Shown here piece by piece: positions 23,156 through 30,444 of a DNA stretch of 34,062 nucleotides. The DNA lies in contig JANXSH010001052.1 of assembly GCA_025356615.1 (NCBI GenBank), positions 1 to 34,062 of the forward strand. Direction: 5' to 3'. This stretch comes from Planctomycetia bacterium. GTDB taxonomy: Bacteria; Planctomycetota; Planctomycetia; Gemmatales; Gemmataceae. The notes beneath the pieces are model-generated. The model was given only the letters and a program-made list of their open reading frames with translations, searched no databases and was not told the DNA's origin. The translations under genes and the position numbers were made by a program. Position 1 is the first letter of the stretch. Every line of letters starts with the position of its first letter.

Positions 23156-23590
23156 CTATAGCGGTCGCTTCATCACGAAGACGACAATGCCATAGAGGTC
23201 GCCCTCCAAATCATGCAAATCGTGTTCGATGTCTTCCGCCTTGCCGAGTTTGCTCGTCCAACGGCCACTCGGCAGCTGGCGTGCGGCATGAGTTGGCCGG
23301 TCGAGCGCGTCGGCGAACAAAGCAACTTTCTCGAAACCAGGTTCCGCGTCCTCGCCCGAGCAATCGACGTAGCCGAGGGTTGCGAAAGCGGCACAGAATG
23401 CCTCCCGCGTCCGGACTCGCGCCAGGCCGTCAGGCCAATGGGCTTCGGCTGGATTTTCCAACGGCCACCACCAATGGTTCGTAACGCCAGCGGCCCAGGC
23501 GATGCAGTTGTAGACGGGATCGCGTAGGCTCGTCACTCGGAAAGAGCTTGTGCCCAGTTTGGGGAAAAGAGCCTTGATATGCTCTACCAT
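23156..23590 (-). CDS. Small conserved protein (DUF7689-like)
   Basis: This 144-residue protein starts MVEHIKALFPKLGTSSFRVT. The segment RDPVYNCIAWAAGVTNHWWWP is distinctive and is seen in many bacterial hypothetical proteins, which I recall as the DUF7689 group; I cannot verify the number. The rest contains TREAFCAAFATLGYVDCSGEDAEPG and a C-terminal LYGIVVFVMKRPL. The Cys in NCIAWAAG and nearby His/Trp could suggest a papain-like site, but this is speculation. Its ATG overlaps the stop of the next gene upstream by 7 nt, so the two are translated together. Confidence 0.7.
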   Translation of the reverse strand: MVEHIKALFPKLGTSSFRVTSLRDPVYNCIAWAAGVTNHWWWPLENPAEAHWPDGLARVRTREAFCAAFATLGYVDCSGEDAEPGFEKVALFADALDRPTHAARQLPSGRWTSKLGKAEDIEHDLHDLEGDLYGIVVFVMKRPL

Positions 23591-23922
23591 TGGTAGCCGT
23601 TCTCCCGCCCCCAGCGCAACCAGGCTTCGCTCATTTTGCGCAGGTTGCCACCATCGGCTAGTGGAACCGGATTGGCACCTGTGATCCGCGCGAGCGCCCA
23701 GACCCACTGACGCGGTCCCTTCTCCAGGTCATGAAGCATAAACGGGATGACGGCTTCGCCAAGCGAGAGGATCTCCTGAAACGTAGGATGCTCGATGATC
23801 CGGTGCGAGTCGGAGAGAAACAACGTCTCCGCTTCCCACTTGGCTTCGAGTCGGCGAAACCGTTGCTCGAGGCTCTCGAGTGGTTGGATCGACAGGGTGT
23901 GTTCGATAGCACTCGTGACCAT
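23584..23922 (-). CDS. Small conserved partner protein of unknown function
   Basis: This 112-residue protein starts MVTSAIEHTLSIQPLESLEQ, with AGGGAG upstream. Its C-terminal block HPTFQEILSLGEAVIPFMLHDLE..WALARITGANPVP..MSEAWLRWGRENGYQW is one I recall as widespread in bacterial accessory DNA, often beside a second small gene. Here the gene overlaps the start of the DUF7689-like gene. A toxin-antitoxin-like or paired regulatory role is possible from the arrangement alone; I know of no assigned activity. Confidence 0.7.
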   Translation of the reverse strand: MVTSAIEHTLSIQPLESLEQRFRRLEAKWEAETLFLSDSHRIIEHPTFQEILSLGEAVIPFMLHDLEKGPRQWVWALARITGANPVPLADGGNLRKMSEAWLRWGRENGYQW

Positions 23923-23967
23923 GCCAATTTCTCCCTTACTCGGGTGAGGCGAACTCTCGAGTAGATT

Positions 23968-24078
23968 CTACCTGTTTTTCTCACCCTCGCCACTCCGAAT
24001 CAGTCTACGATCGATGTCGTCGAACTGCTCGATCACGGCGGCCCGCTTGGCCAAGAGAATCGTCGCGCTGACGATCAT
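23968..24078 (-). CDS. Possible 36-residue leader protein
   Basis: ATG at 24078 opens MIVSATILLAKRAAVIEQFD and ends at a TAG at 23970-23968, with AGGA about 8 nt upstream. It lies 45 nt before the 112-residue gene on the same strand. There is no family evidence; it may be a chance frame. Confidence 0.25.
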   Translation of the reverse strand: MIVSATILLAKRAAVIEQFDDIDRRLIRSGEGEKNR

Positions 24079-24100
24079 CGGGTTTTCCTATCAGGTCTTT

Positions 24101-24770
24101 CGAGTAGAATGCCGGTATCGGTGTCTCGAGGATGAGGAGGAATCGCGATGGCATTTGGCGGATTCAAAAGTCTCGGTGCGGTCGCGCTGACGTATCAGAT
24201 CGTGCTGCGGCCCGAGCCGTTCGTCCAGCCGGTTCCCATGGTCGTGGACGAGGCGTTTCGGCGACGGCTGGAATTCGACCGGCTGAACGCTCCCGTCACT
24301 GTCTCCGAGCAAGCGATTTCGGAGTTCCTGATCGCCCCCGTACTCCAAGAGATGTGGCGGGCCTACAGCGATTCCCTGATGATCTGGAGCCATGTCGCTT
24401 TCGGAGAAGCGTTACCGTTGAAGGGCTTTCCCGATTACTTCTTCGCGAAGCGGTCTCCCCTGGGGCGGGTTCTCGATCAGCCCTATGTGCTATTCGTCGA
24501 AGTCAAGAGCGACGATTTCGATGCCGCCTGGGCCCAATGCCTGGCGGCCATGCTCGCCGCGCAACAGATGAACAAGCAGCCGGACCAGGTGATCTTTGGC
24601 AGTGCCTCCAGCGGCGAAGTCTGGTTCTTCGCCAAACTGGAAGGCAAGACGCTTCTCCAGGATCCCCGTTTGTTCACCGTGTCTCATCTCGACGAGCTGT
24701 TCAGCGCCTTGAATTACGTGTTCCAGCAAGCCAAACAAGAGGCACTATCCGCCACTGCGGGAGGCAGCTC
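24101..24770 (+). repeat. Direct repeat, left copy (nuclease gene with its leader)
   Basis: The segment from CGAGTAGAAT at 24101 through the end of the nuclease-like gene matches 25373-26042 at roughly nine bases in ten by eye, including about 45 bp of leader. The copies flank hicBA. Confidence 0.8.
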
Positions 24771-24774
24771 CTGA
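24148..24774 (+). CDS. PD-(D/E)XK nuclease-like protein, copy A
   Basis: This 208-residue protein starts MAFGGFKSLGAVALTYQIVL with GAGGAGGAA upstream. A PD-(D/E)XK signature is visible: GFPDYFF with Asp96, then LFVEVKSDDFDAAWAQCLA with Glu118 and Lys120, plus Glu59 in SEQAISEFLIAPVL. This is the restriction-endonuclease core, as in type I restriction HsdR-N-type proteins, without any methylase or helicase. Copy B at 25420-26043 has the same residues and about 90% identity by eye. The hicBA module lies between the copies. Whether these proteins cut DNA or are antitoxin-like or binding proteins is unknown. Confidence 0.75.
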   Translation: MAFGGFKSLGAVALTYQIVLRPEPFVQPVPMVVDEAFRRRLEFDRLNAPVTVSEQAISEFLIAPVLQEMWRAYSDSLMIWSHVAFGEALPLKGFPDYFFAKRSPLGRVLDQPYVLFVEVKSDDFDAAWAQCLAAMLAAQQMNKQPDQVIFGSASSGEVWFFAKLEGKTLLQDPRLFTVSHLDELFSALNYVFQQAKQEALSATAGGSS

Positions 24775-24850
24775 ACGGACAGTATCCCAAGAAGCAGCTG
24801 CGGCCCAGTCTGCTTCGATAAACGAGATCGCCAGGATAGGAGAACCGATC

Positions 24851-25102
24851 ATGCTGACCGAATACCTTGGTGCCGCGATGCACCAGGCCATGTATGACCT
24901 GTTGCCGGATGGCGAGGGCTATTATGGCGAAATCAACGCATTCCCAGGAGTTTGGGCTAATGCGCCGACTCTGGAACTCTGCCGTGAGGAACTGCGCCAT
25001 GCCCTAGAAGGTTGGGTTGTTTTGGGGTTGCGGCTCGGCCATACTCTGCCCGTGCTCGGCGGAATCGATCTGAACGCGCCCCTGGTTGCGGAGACCGTAT
25101 AA
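24851..25102 (+). CDS. hicB: HicB-family antitoxin
   Basis: This 83-residue protein, MLTEYLGAAMHQAMYDLLPD..GYYGEINAFPGVWANAPTLELCREELRHALEGWVVLGLRLG, is the short RNase-H-like HicB fold: a partly degraded GEINAFPGVWA (usual E-I-x-x-x-P-G-x-x-A), then the helix with EELxxALE. It neutralises HicA. The gene order is hicB then hicA, and the stop codon TAA overlaps the ATG of hicA by one base. There is a modest purine-rich site (ATAGGAGAACC) before the ATG. Confidence 0.88.
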   Translation: MLTEYLGAAMHQAMYDLLPDGEGYYGEINAFPGVWANAPTLELCREELRHALEGWVVLGLRLGHTLPVLGGIDLNAPLVAETV

Positions 25103-25320
25103 TGCCGCCGTTCGGGCCGATCAGCCGTGCCAACCTGATTCGCGCCCTGCATGCACTGGGATTTGTTGGCCCTTTTCCGGGCGGACGCCACGCCTTCATG
25201 GTCCGTGGCGAGCGCCGCCTTACCATCCCGAATCAACATCCAGGAGTGATTGGCGTAAATCTGTTAGGGCGCATTCTTCGCCAAGCGGGTATTAACCGTC
25301 AAGAATGGGAGTCCGTGTAG
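25102..25320 (+). CDS. hicA: HicA-family mRNA interferase toxin
   Basis: This 72-residue protein starts MPPFGPISRANLIRALHALG. It has the HicA double-stranded RNA-binding-like fold: FVGPFPGGRHAFMVRGERRLTIPNQH with the catalytic His in GGRHAFM, then a final helix LLGRILRQAGINRQEW. HicA cuts mRNA in the cytoplasm. TAATG overlap with hicB couples translation. All expected motif residues are present, so the toxin appears intact. Confidence 0.9.
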   Translation: MPPFGPISRANLIRALHALGFVGPFPGGRHAFMVRGERRLTIPNQHPGVIGVNLLGRILRQAGINRQEWESV

Positions 25321-25372
25321 GCTTGCTGCCTGGGTCGTTACTCGCGATCCCAAGGCGCAGGCGAAAATGCCT

Positions 25373-26042
25373 CGAGTAGAATACCGGTATCGGTGTCTCG
25401 AGGATGAGGAGAAATTGCGATGGCATTCGGCGGATTCAAAAGTCTCGGCGCGGTCGCGCTGACGTATCAAATCGTGCTGCGGCCCGAGCCGTTCGTCCAG
25501 CCGGTCCCTATGGCCGTGGACGAGGGGTTCCGGCGACGGCTGGAATTCAACCGGCTGAACGCGCCTGTCGCGGTCTCCGAGCAGGCGATTTCGGAGTTCC
25601 TGATCGCCCCCGTACTGCAAGAGATGTGGCACGCCTACAGTGATTCCTTGATGATCTGGAGCCATGTCGCATTCGGGGAGGATCTGCCGCTGAAGGGCTT
25701 TCCCGATTACTTCTTCTCGAAGCGTTCTCCTCTGGGTCGGGTTCTCGATCAGCCGTATGTCCTATTCGTCGAAGCCAAGAGCGACGATTTCGACGCTGGC
25801 TGGGCCCAATGTCTGGCAGCCATGCTCGCCGCGCAACAGATGAATAAGCAGCCGGATCAGGTGATCTATGGCAGTGCCTCCAGCGGCGAAGTCTGGTTCT
25901 TCGGCAAACTGGTAGGCAAGACGCTCTTCCAGGATCCCCGTTCGTTCACCTTGACTCGCCTCGACGAACTGTTCAGCGCCTTGAATTATGTGTTCCAGCA
26001 AGCCAAACTAGAAGCACTAGCCGTCACCACAGTCCAAGGATG
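25373..26042 (+). repeat. Direct repeat, right copy (nuclease gene with its leader)
   Basis: This is the second copy of the 24101-24770 unit, including the CGAGTAGAAT-type leader and GGTGTCTCGAGGATGAGGAG before the start codon. Confidence 0.8.
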
Positions 26043-26043
26043 A
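25420..26043 (+). CDS. PD-(D/E)XK nuclease-like protein, copy B
   Basis: This 207-residue paralogue of the gene at 24148 has the same start, length and motifs: Glu59, Asp96 in GFPDYFF, and Glu118/Lys120 in FVEAKSDD (FVEVKSDD in copy A). It differs at scattered positions and in the last residues. Most third-position changes are silent, so both copies have been kept under protein-level selection, by eye. It follows hicA by about 100 bp and is probably transcribed separately, since its own leader is duplicated with it. Function is unknown. Confidence 0.75.
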   Translation: MAFGGFKSLGAVALTYQIVLRPEPFVQPVPMAVDEGFRRRLEFNRLNAPVAVSEQAISEFLIAPVLQEMWHAYSDSLMIWSHVAFGEDLPLKGFPDYFFSKRSPLGRVLDQPYVLFVEAKSDDFDAGWAQCLAAMLAAQQMNKQPDQVIYGSASSGEVWFFGKLVGKTLFQDPRSFTLTRLDELFSALNYVFQQAKLEALAVTTVQG

Positions 26044-26112
26044 CGAAGAGCTATCGAGCAGATCCGCAACAAGGAATCAACGGGCCACGATTTCCCAGAA
26101 GGTACTGTCGTC

Positions 26113-28320
26113 ATGCGTCTCCTATCGACCTTCATGCTGGCCCTGATCGTCACCTCCCTCGGGGCGGTCGCCCCGCCCACGCCGACCCACTGGGCCTTTC
26201 GTCCACCGAGTCGGCCTTCTCTCCCCTCGCTCCAAAATGCCGCCCGTGTCCGCACGCCCGTCGATCGCTTCATTCTCGCACGCCTCGAGGCGGCTGGCCT
26301 CGGCCTCAGCCCGGAAGCGAGCCGGGCGGTCCTCCTGCGCCGGTTGACTTTCGACCTGCTCGGCCTGCCGCCGACGCCGGGGGAGATCGACGCCTTCGTG
26401 GCCGACACCCGCCCGGACACCTACGAACGGACCGTCGATCGCCTCCTGGCCGACCCGCGCCACGGCGAGCGCTGGGCGCAGCACTGGCTCGACGTGGCTC
26501 GCTATGCCGAGACGAACGGCTTCGAGGCCGACGGCGAACGGTCGCAGGCGTGGCGCTATCGTGACTGGGTCGTCTCGGCGCTCAACGCCGACCTGCCCTA
26601 CGATCGCTTCGTCACCGAACAACTCGCCGGCGACCTGCTCGGCAAGGACTCGGTCATCGCCGCCGGGTTCAACCGCTGCGGCCCGATCCATCAGGTGTCC
26701 GGCAACGTCGATCCGCTCGAGACGCGCCACGAGATGCTCAACGAGATGACGACCGGCTTGGGGGCGACGTTCCTCGGATTAACGCTCGGCTGCGCCCGCT
26801 GTCACGACCACAAATTCGACCCGACGAGCCAGGCCGACTACTTCCGCTTCGAGGCGTTCTTCTCCGCTTCCCGAGAGAAAGAGGTCGATCTCGCCGCGCC
26901 TGCCGATCGTCTTCGGCACGCGGGCGAACTCGCCGCCATCGAATCAAAGATCCTCCCGATCCGCAATCAGGTGGCCGCCATCGAGTCGCCGTATCGCAAC
27001 AAGATCCGGGCCGACAAGCTGGCGAAGTTGCCCGCCGACGCCCGCGCCGCGTTCGCGGCCGAGGCCAGCAAGCGCACCCCGGCCCAGCAGAAACTCGCCG
27101 CCGAGTTCGGCCAGCTCCTCAAGGTGACGTGGGACGAAGTCGTCGATGCCCTTACCGAGCCGGATCGAAAGAAGCGAACCGCCTTGCGTGACAGGATGCA
27201 CGCGATGGGAGCCGATGCCCCCGCACCACCGGCACGCGCCTGGTCGCTCGAGGAAGGCAAAGATCCGCTCATGGCCCACGTCCTCAAGCGAGGTGATATC
27301 CACAAACGCGGCAAACGGGTCGAGCCTGGCTCTCCAGGCTTCCTCGGAGTCGCCGGGCCGGGTCCGAACAATCGCCTCGGGCTGGCTCGCTGGCTCACAC
27401 GGCCCGGCCACCCGCTGACTTCGCGCGTCATCGTCAACCGCCTCTGGCAGCACCATTTCGGCAAGGGCATCGTCCGCACGCCGAACGATTTCGGCCTCCG
27501 CGCCGACCCGCCGACACATCCCGAATTGCTCGACTGGCTTGCCGTCGAACTCGTCGAGTCGGGGTGGAGCCTCAAGCACATCCACCGGCTCATCGTCCTG
27601 TCGAGCGTCTATCGCCAATCGGGGAAGGCACCCGGCCTGCGCGGGGGCACAGTGGACCCCGATAATCGGCTCCTCTGGCACATGCCGCGCCGGCGGCTCG
27701 ACGCCGAGTCACTGCGCGACAGCGTCCTCGCGGCCTCCGGGATGCTCACTCCCAAAATGGGCGGCCCGATGGTCCGCGTCCCGCTCGAGCCGGAGGTGTA
27801 CGACCTGATCTTCACCGAGGACGAGCCGGACGGCCTCTGGCCGGTGACGCGCGACACCCGCGAACACACCCGCCGCAGCCTCTACTTGTTCAACAAGCGG
27901 ACCGTTCGGCTGCCGATGTTAGAGTCGTTCGACCAGCCCGACACGCTCACGTCGTGCGCCGTCCGGCCCGTCAGCACGTTCGCCCCGCAAGCGTTGATCC
28001 TCCTCAACAGCCCCTTCATGCACCAGCAAGCCGGGGCGTTCGCCGTTCGACTGACGACCGAAGCAGGTGATGACCCGAAGGCGCAGGTGACGCATGCCTA
28101 CCGCCTCGCCCTGGGCCGATCACCGAGCAAGGCCGAGCTGGAGGTGTCGCTAGCGTTTCTGAGTGACCAGGCCGGGTTGTTGCGCGATCGGCTGAGGGCG
28201 CTCGAGACGGTGGCCTTGCCCGACGCGATTCCCGACGGCGCGGACCCCGCGAAGGTCGCGGCGCTGGCGGACCTGTGCCTGGCGCTGCTCAATCGCAATG
28301 CGTTCGTGCATGTGGATTAG
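26113..28320 (+). CDS. Planctomycete DUF1549/DUF1553 (PSD1-type) c-type cytochrome-like protein
   Basis: This 735-residue exported protein begins with a signal peptide (about 1-20). DUF1549 runs to about residue 250: TPVDRFILARLEAAGLGLSP, RRLTFDLLGLPPTP, HGERWAQHWLDVARYAETNGFEAD, GDLLGKDSVIAAGFNRCG, and a haem-type CARCH at 227-231. DUF1553 is C-terminal: LARWLTRPGHPLTSRVIVNR..LWQHHFGKGIVRTPNDFG, SGWSLKHIHRLIVLSSVYRQ and RRLDAESLRDSVLAASGML. These large proteins are a planctomycete/Verrucomicrobia trademark, thought to work in periplasmic polysaccharide or sulfate-ester use; activity is undefined. The usual DUF1501 partner is not next to it, and no separate PSCyt1 domain is present. Confidence 0.92.
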   Translation: MRLLSTFMLALIVTSLGAVAPPTPTHWAFRPPSRPSLPSLQNAARVRTPVDRFILARLEAAGLGLSPEASRAVLLRRLTFDLLGLPPTPGEIDAFVADTRPDTYERTVDRLLADPRHGERWAQHWLDVARYAETNGFEADGERSQAWRYRDWVVSALNADLPYDRFVTEQLAGDLLGKDSVIAAGFNRCGPIHQVSGNVDPLETRHEMLNEMTTGLGATFLGLTLGCARCHDHKFDPTSQADYFRFEAFFSASREKEVDLAAPADRLRHAGELAAIESKILPIRNQVAAIESPYRNKIRADKLAKLPADARAAFAAEASKRTPAQQKLAAEFGQLLKVTWDEVVDALTEPDRKKRTALRDRMHAMGADAPAPPARAWSLEEGKDPLMAHVLKRGDIHKRGKRVEPGSPGFLGVAGPGPNNRLGLARWLTRPGHPLTSRVIVNRLWQHHFGKGIVRTPNDFGLRADPPTHPELLDWLAVELVESGWSLKHIHRLIVLSSVYRQSGKAPGLRGGTVDPDNRLLWHMPRRRLDAESLRDSVLAASGMLTPKMGGPMVRVPLEPEVYDLIFTEDEPDGLWPVTRDTREHTRRSLYLFNKRTVRLPMLESFDQPDTLTSCAVRPVSTFAPQALILLNSPFMHQQAGAFAVRLTTEAGDDPKAQVTHAYRLALGRSPSKAELEVSLAFLSDQAGLLRDRLRALETVALPDAIPDGADPAKVAALADLCLALLNRNAFVHVD

Positions 28321-28359
28321 TTCTACGAGAAGCGATTCCGCGAGAACGGTCCGTCGAGT

Positions 28360-28384
28360 CGCGGAGCGCGCCTCGCGCTCCGCG
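28360..28384. repeat. Palindrome with GGAGCGCG/CGCGCTCC core
   Basis: CGCGGAGCGCG (28360-28370) pairs with CGCGCTCCGCG (28374-28384) across CCT. The core matches the hairpin at 5656-5706. It lies between the convergent DUF1553 and calpain genes and may act as a transcript end. Confidence 0.6.
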
Positions 28385-28445
28385 TCGAGTCTAACCCCCG
28401 GATCGTGGGATCAAACGCGGGCTTCCCGAACTCGCCGAACGCACA

Positions 28446-29942
28446 TCAGGCGTTGCCCCAGGCGACCCAGATCTGGCAGGCCGCCAGGTCCGCACCGGAC
28501 AGGTTCACATACGGGTTGCCGTTCGTGTCGTTCTCGCCCCACGGGTTGCGAACCATGATCGATGTCACCTGCCCGGCGGCGTTGCGAGAAACCGACACCA
28601 CCGTGTAGACGTGGCTTCCCACCAGCTTGGACCCCGCCGGGACCGACCCCGTGCCGATCGAGCACGACTGGTGCGAGTTCCAGTGGTCGAAGATCGAGTT
28701 GGCCACCGGGGCCGAGTTCCACGACGGGGCGAAGTAGCTCTCGCCCACCGAGTTGAGATTGTACGCCCGCAGCGCATCGGTCTGGTAGCCGTAGCTGAGT
28801 GAGTCGTAGGTGTTGGCCCCGGTGCGGTAGCTGGCGTAGGCCTTCTCCACGATCGCTACCCACAGGCTTCCCTCGCGACCCAGCCCGGCCATCGTCGGGT
28901 TGGTGCTGCTGGCGCTCCCGGTCGGTAGGTCCGCGTCCTCGCGGTAGAAGTTGTTGCCCAGCCGCACTCCGTAGGTGCCGTCGCCGAAGTCGGCCACCAT
29001 CGAGCGGATCGTGCCGGGGCTGTCCTGTGCTACGGATCCCATTGGGGCCATCAGCCAGCAGTCGGCCAGGGCATTTTGATCGATGTCGGCGGCCTGCGGG
29101 CCGACGCTACTGAACAGCGGGTTGGCCGAGAAGTTCTTGTAGAATTTCCCATCCGTCGGGTCGGCGATCGAGTCGCCGTCAAGGGTCCGGTCCGCGCCGT
29201 TGGCGAACGAGCCGACGGCCTGGATCTTCTCCGCGTAGACGTTGTCGTAGTTGTAGGAATTCCCGTACCAGTGCCGCACCGTGTTCTTGTCCTCCCAGAC
29301 GGTGTCTCGGCCGGCCTGACCGTCGGCGTAGTCGGTCGTTCCGCCGTCGATCGTGACCAGGGTGTCGTCGCCGTTGCCGCCGTACAAGGAATCAGTCCCC
29401 GCCCCGCCGATGATGCTGTCGTTGCCGTCCCCGCCGTAGAGGGTGTCGTTGCCGTCCCCGCCGACGAGCTTGTCGTCACCGCCGTCGCCATTCAGGGTGT
29501 CGTTCCCGGCCATACCCTTGAGGATGTCGTTGCCGTTGCCGCCCCACATCGTGTCGTTGCCGCCGTAGCCGACCAGCGTGTCGTTATTGTCGCCGCCGAT
29601 CAGAGTGTCGTTGCCGTTGTACCCCTCGAGGTAGTCGTCTCCGCCCTGACCCCAGGCGGTGACCGACAGGCTGTAGGCGTTGTTCACGAAACGGTCGTTG
29701 CCGGCCCCGCCCACGAACTGGACCTTGGTGACGCCGGCCTCGATGCGGGTGAAGCCGTTGGTGGAGTCGTAGACCTTGATGCTGGAGCCGGACTGCGAGA
29801 CGACGACGTTGCTGGCGGCGTTGTTGCTCCACATCGTCAGAACGCCGGCTGTCAGGGCGGAGGTGGTGACCGACAGGACAGTTCGGTCCTCGAGAGCCTC
29901 GAGGGTGGGGCGAAGACTACGACGAGTGGTACGAAGGGACAT
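28446..29942 (-). CDS. Secreted calpain-type cysteine protease with RTX repeats
   Basis: This 498-residue protein starts MSLRTTRRSLRPTLEALEDR; AAGGAG lies 9 nt upstream. The LEALEDRTVLS N-terminus is the planctomycete exported-protein motif. From about residue 77 to 197 there are RTX nonapeptides (GGxGNDTLxG), which bind calcium. The second half is a calpain-like papain-fold protease: QNALADCWLMAPMGSVAQ with catalytic Cys295, GSHVYTVVSVSRN with His444, and VRNPWGEND with Asn466. All three residues are present, so activity is expected. Calcium-binding repeats plus a calpain core suggest a calcium-controlled exported protease, which is inference. The candidate promoter at 30081-30109 fits this gene. 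Confidence 0.9.
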   Translation of the reverse strand: MSLRTTRRSLRPTLEALEDRTVLSVTTSALTAGVLTMWSNNAASNVVVSQSGSSIKVYDSTNGFTRIEAGVTKVQFVGGAGNDRFVNNAYSLSVTAWGQGGDDYLEGYNGNDTLIGGDNNDTLVGYGGNDTMWGGNGNDILKGMAGNDTLNGDGGDDKLVGGDGNDTLYGGDGNDSIIGGAGTDSLYGGNGDDTLVTIDGGTTDYADGQAGRDTVWEDKNTVRHWYGNSYNYDNVYAEKIQAVGSFANGADRTLDGDSIADPTDGKFYKNFSANPLFSSVGPQAADIDQNALADCWLMAPMGSVAQDSPGTIRSMVADFGDGTYGVRLGNNFYREDADLPTGSASSTNPTMAGLGREGSLWVAIVEKAYASYRTGANTYDSLSYGYQTDALRAYNLNSVGESYFAPSWNSAPVANSIFDHWNSHQSCSIGTGSVPAGSKLVGSHVYTVVSVSRNAAGQVTSIMVRNPWGENDTNGNPYVNLSGADLAACQIWVAWGNA

Positions 29943-30000
29943 GGTGGTGGCTCCTTGGGTGGTCGATTCGGAAGGGGGGAAGGTTTGCACTTCCACTTAC

Positions 30001-30444
30001 TGCCGACCAGGAAATTCGTGATGGGGAGCGACAGGAAAATGTCGAAAAATGTGGACACGGCTCGCTCATCCCCTCCGCGTATTTTACGCAAGACCTTATG
30101 AGAGAACAAGTTATCAGCTTTTTTCAGGAGCGTGTCCGCTTCGCCAAAGAAAACAAAGCGGCGATTCTCGCGAATGGCACTTCCGCCGGGAAAAAGGGCA
30201 ATCGGCACGAGGATCTCAGGGGAGGAAGAGGCAAATCCTCGATCTCGCATCCCCAGCGGGTCGGCCCGCGCAGCACTCGACGCGGCGCGCACGCCAGCCC
30301 TTGTCGTGCTCCTCTCGGTTCCCCCTTCATTCCCCAGATCCTGGCGGCTCCCGAACCATTTGCTACACCCGCCCCATCGAATCGTTAGGAATTTCTGATT
30401 TGGGGACTGTTCCTCCGTGATGTGACTGCTAGAATGATCTAACT
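30001..30444. other. Intergenic region between divergent genes
   Basis: Apart from a candidate minus-strand promoter at 30081-30109 and a TAGAAT near 30430 before the RluB start, I see no gene or repeat here. Confidence 0.5.
30081..30109 (-). promoter_or_regulatory. Candidate promoter for the calpain/RTX gene
   Basis: On the minus strand TTGTTC (30109-30104) is followed after exactly 17 nt by TAAAAT (30086-30081). The start codon lies about 140 nt downstream. Confidence 0.4.
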
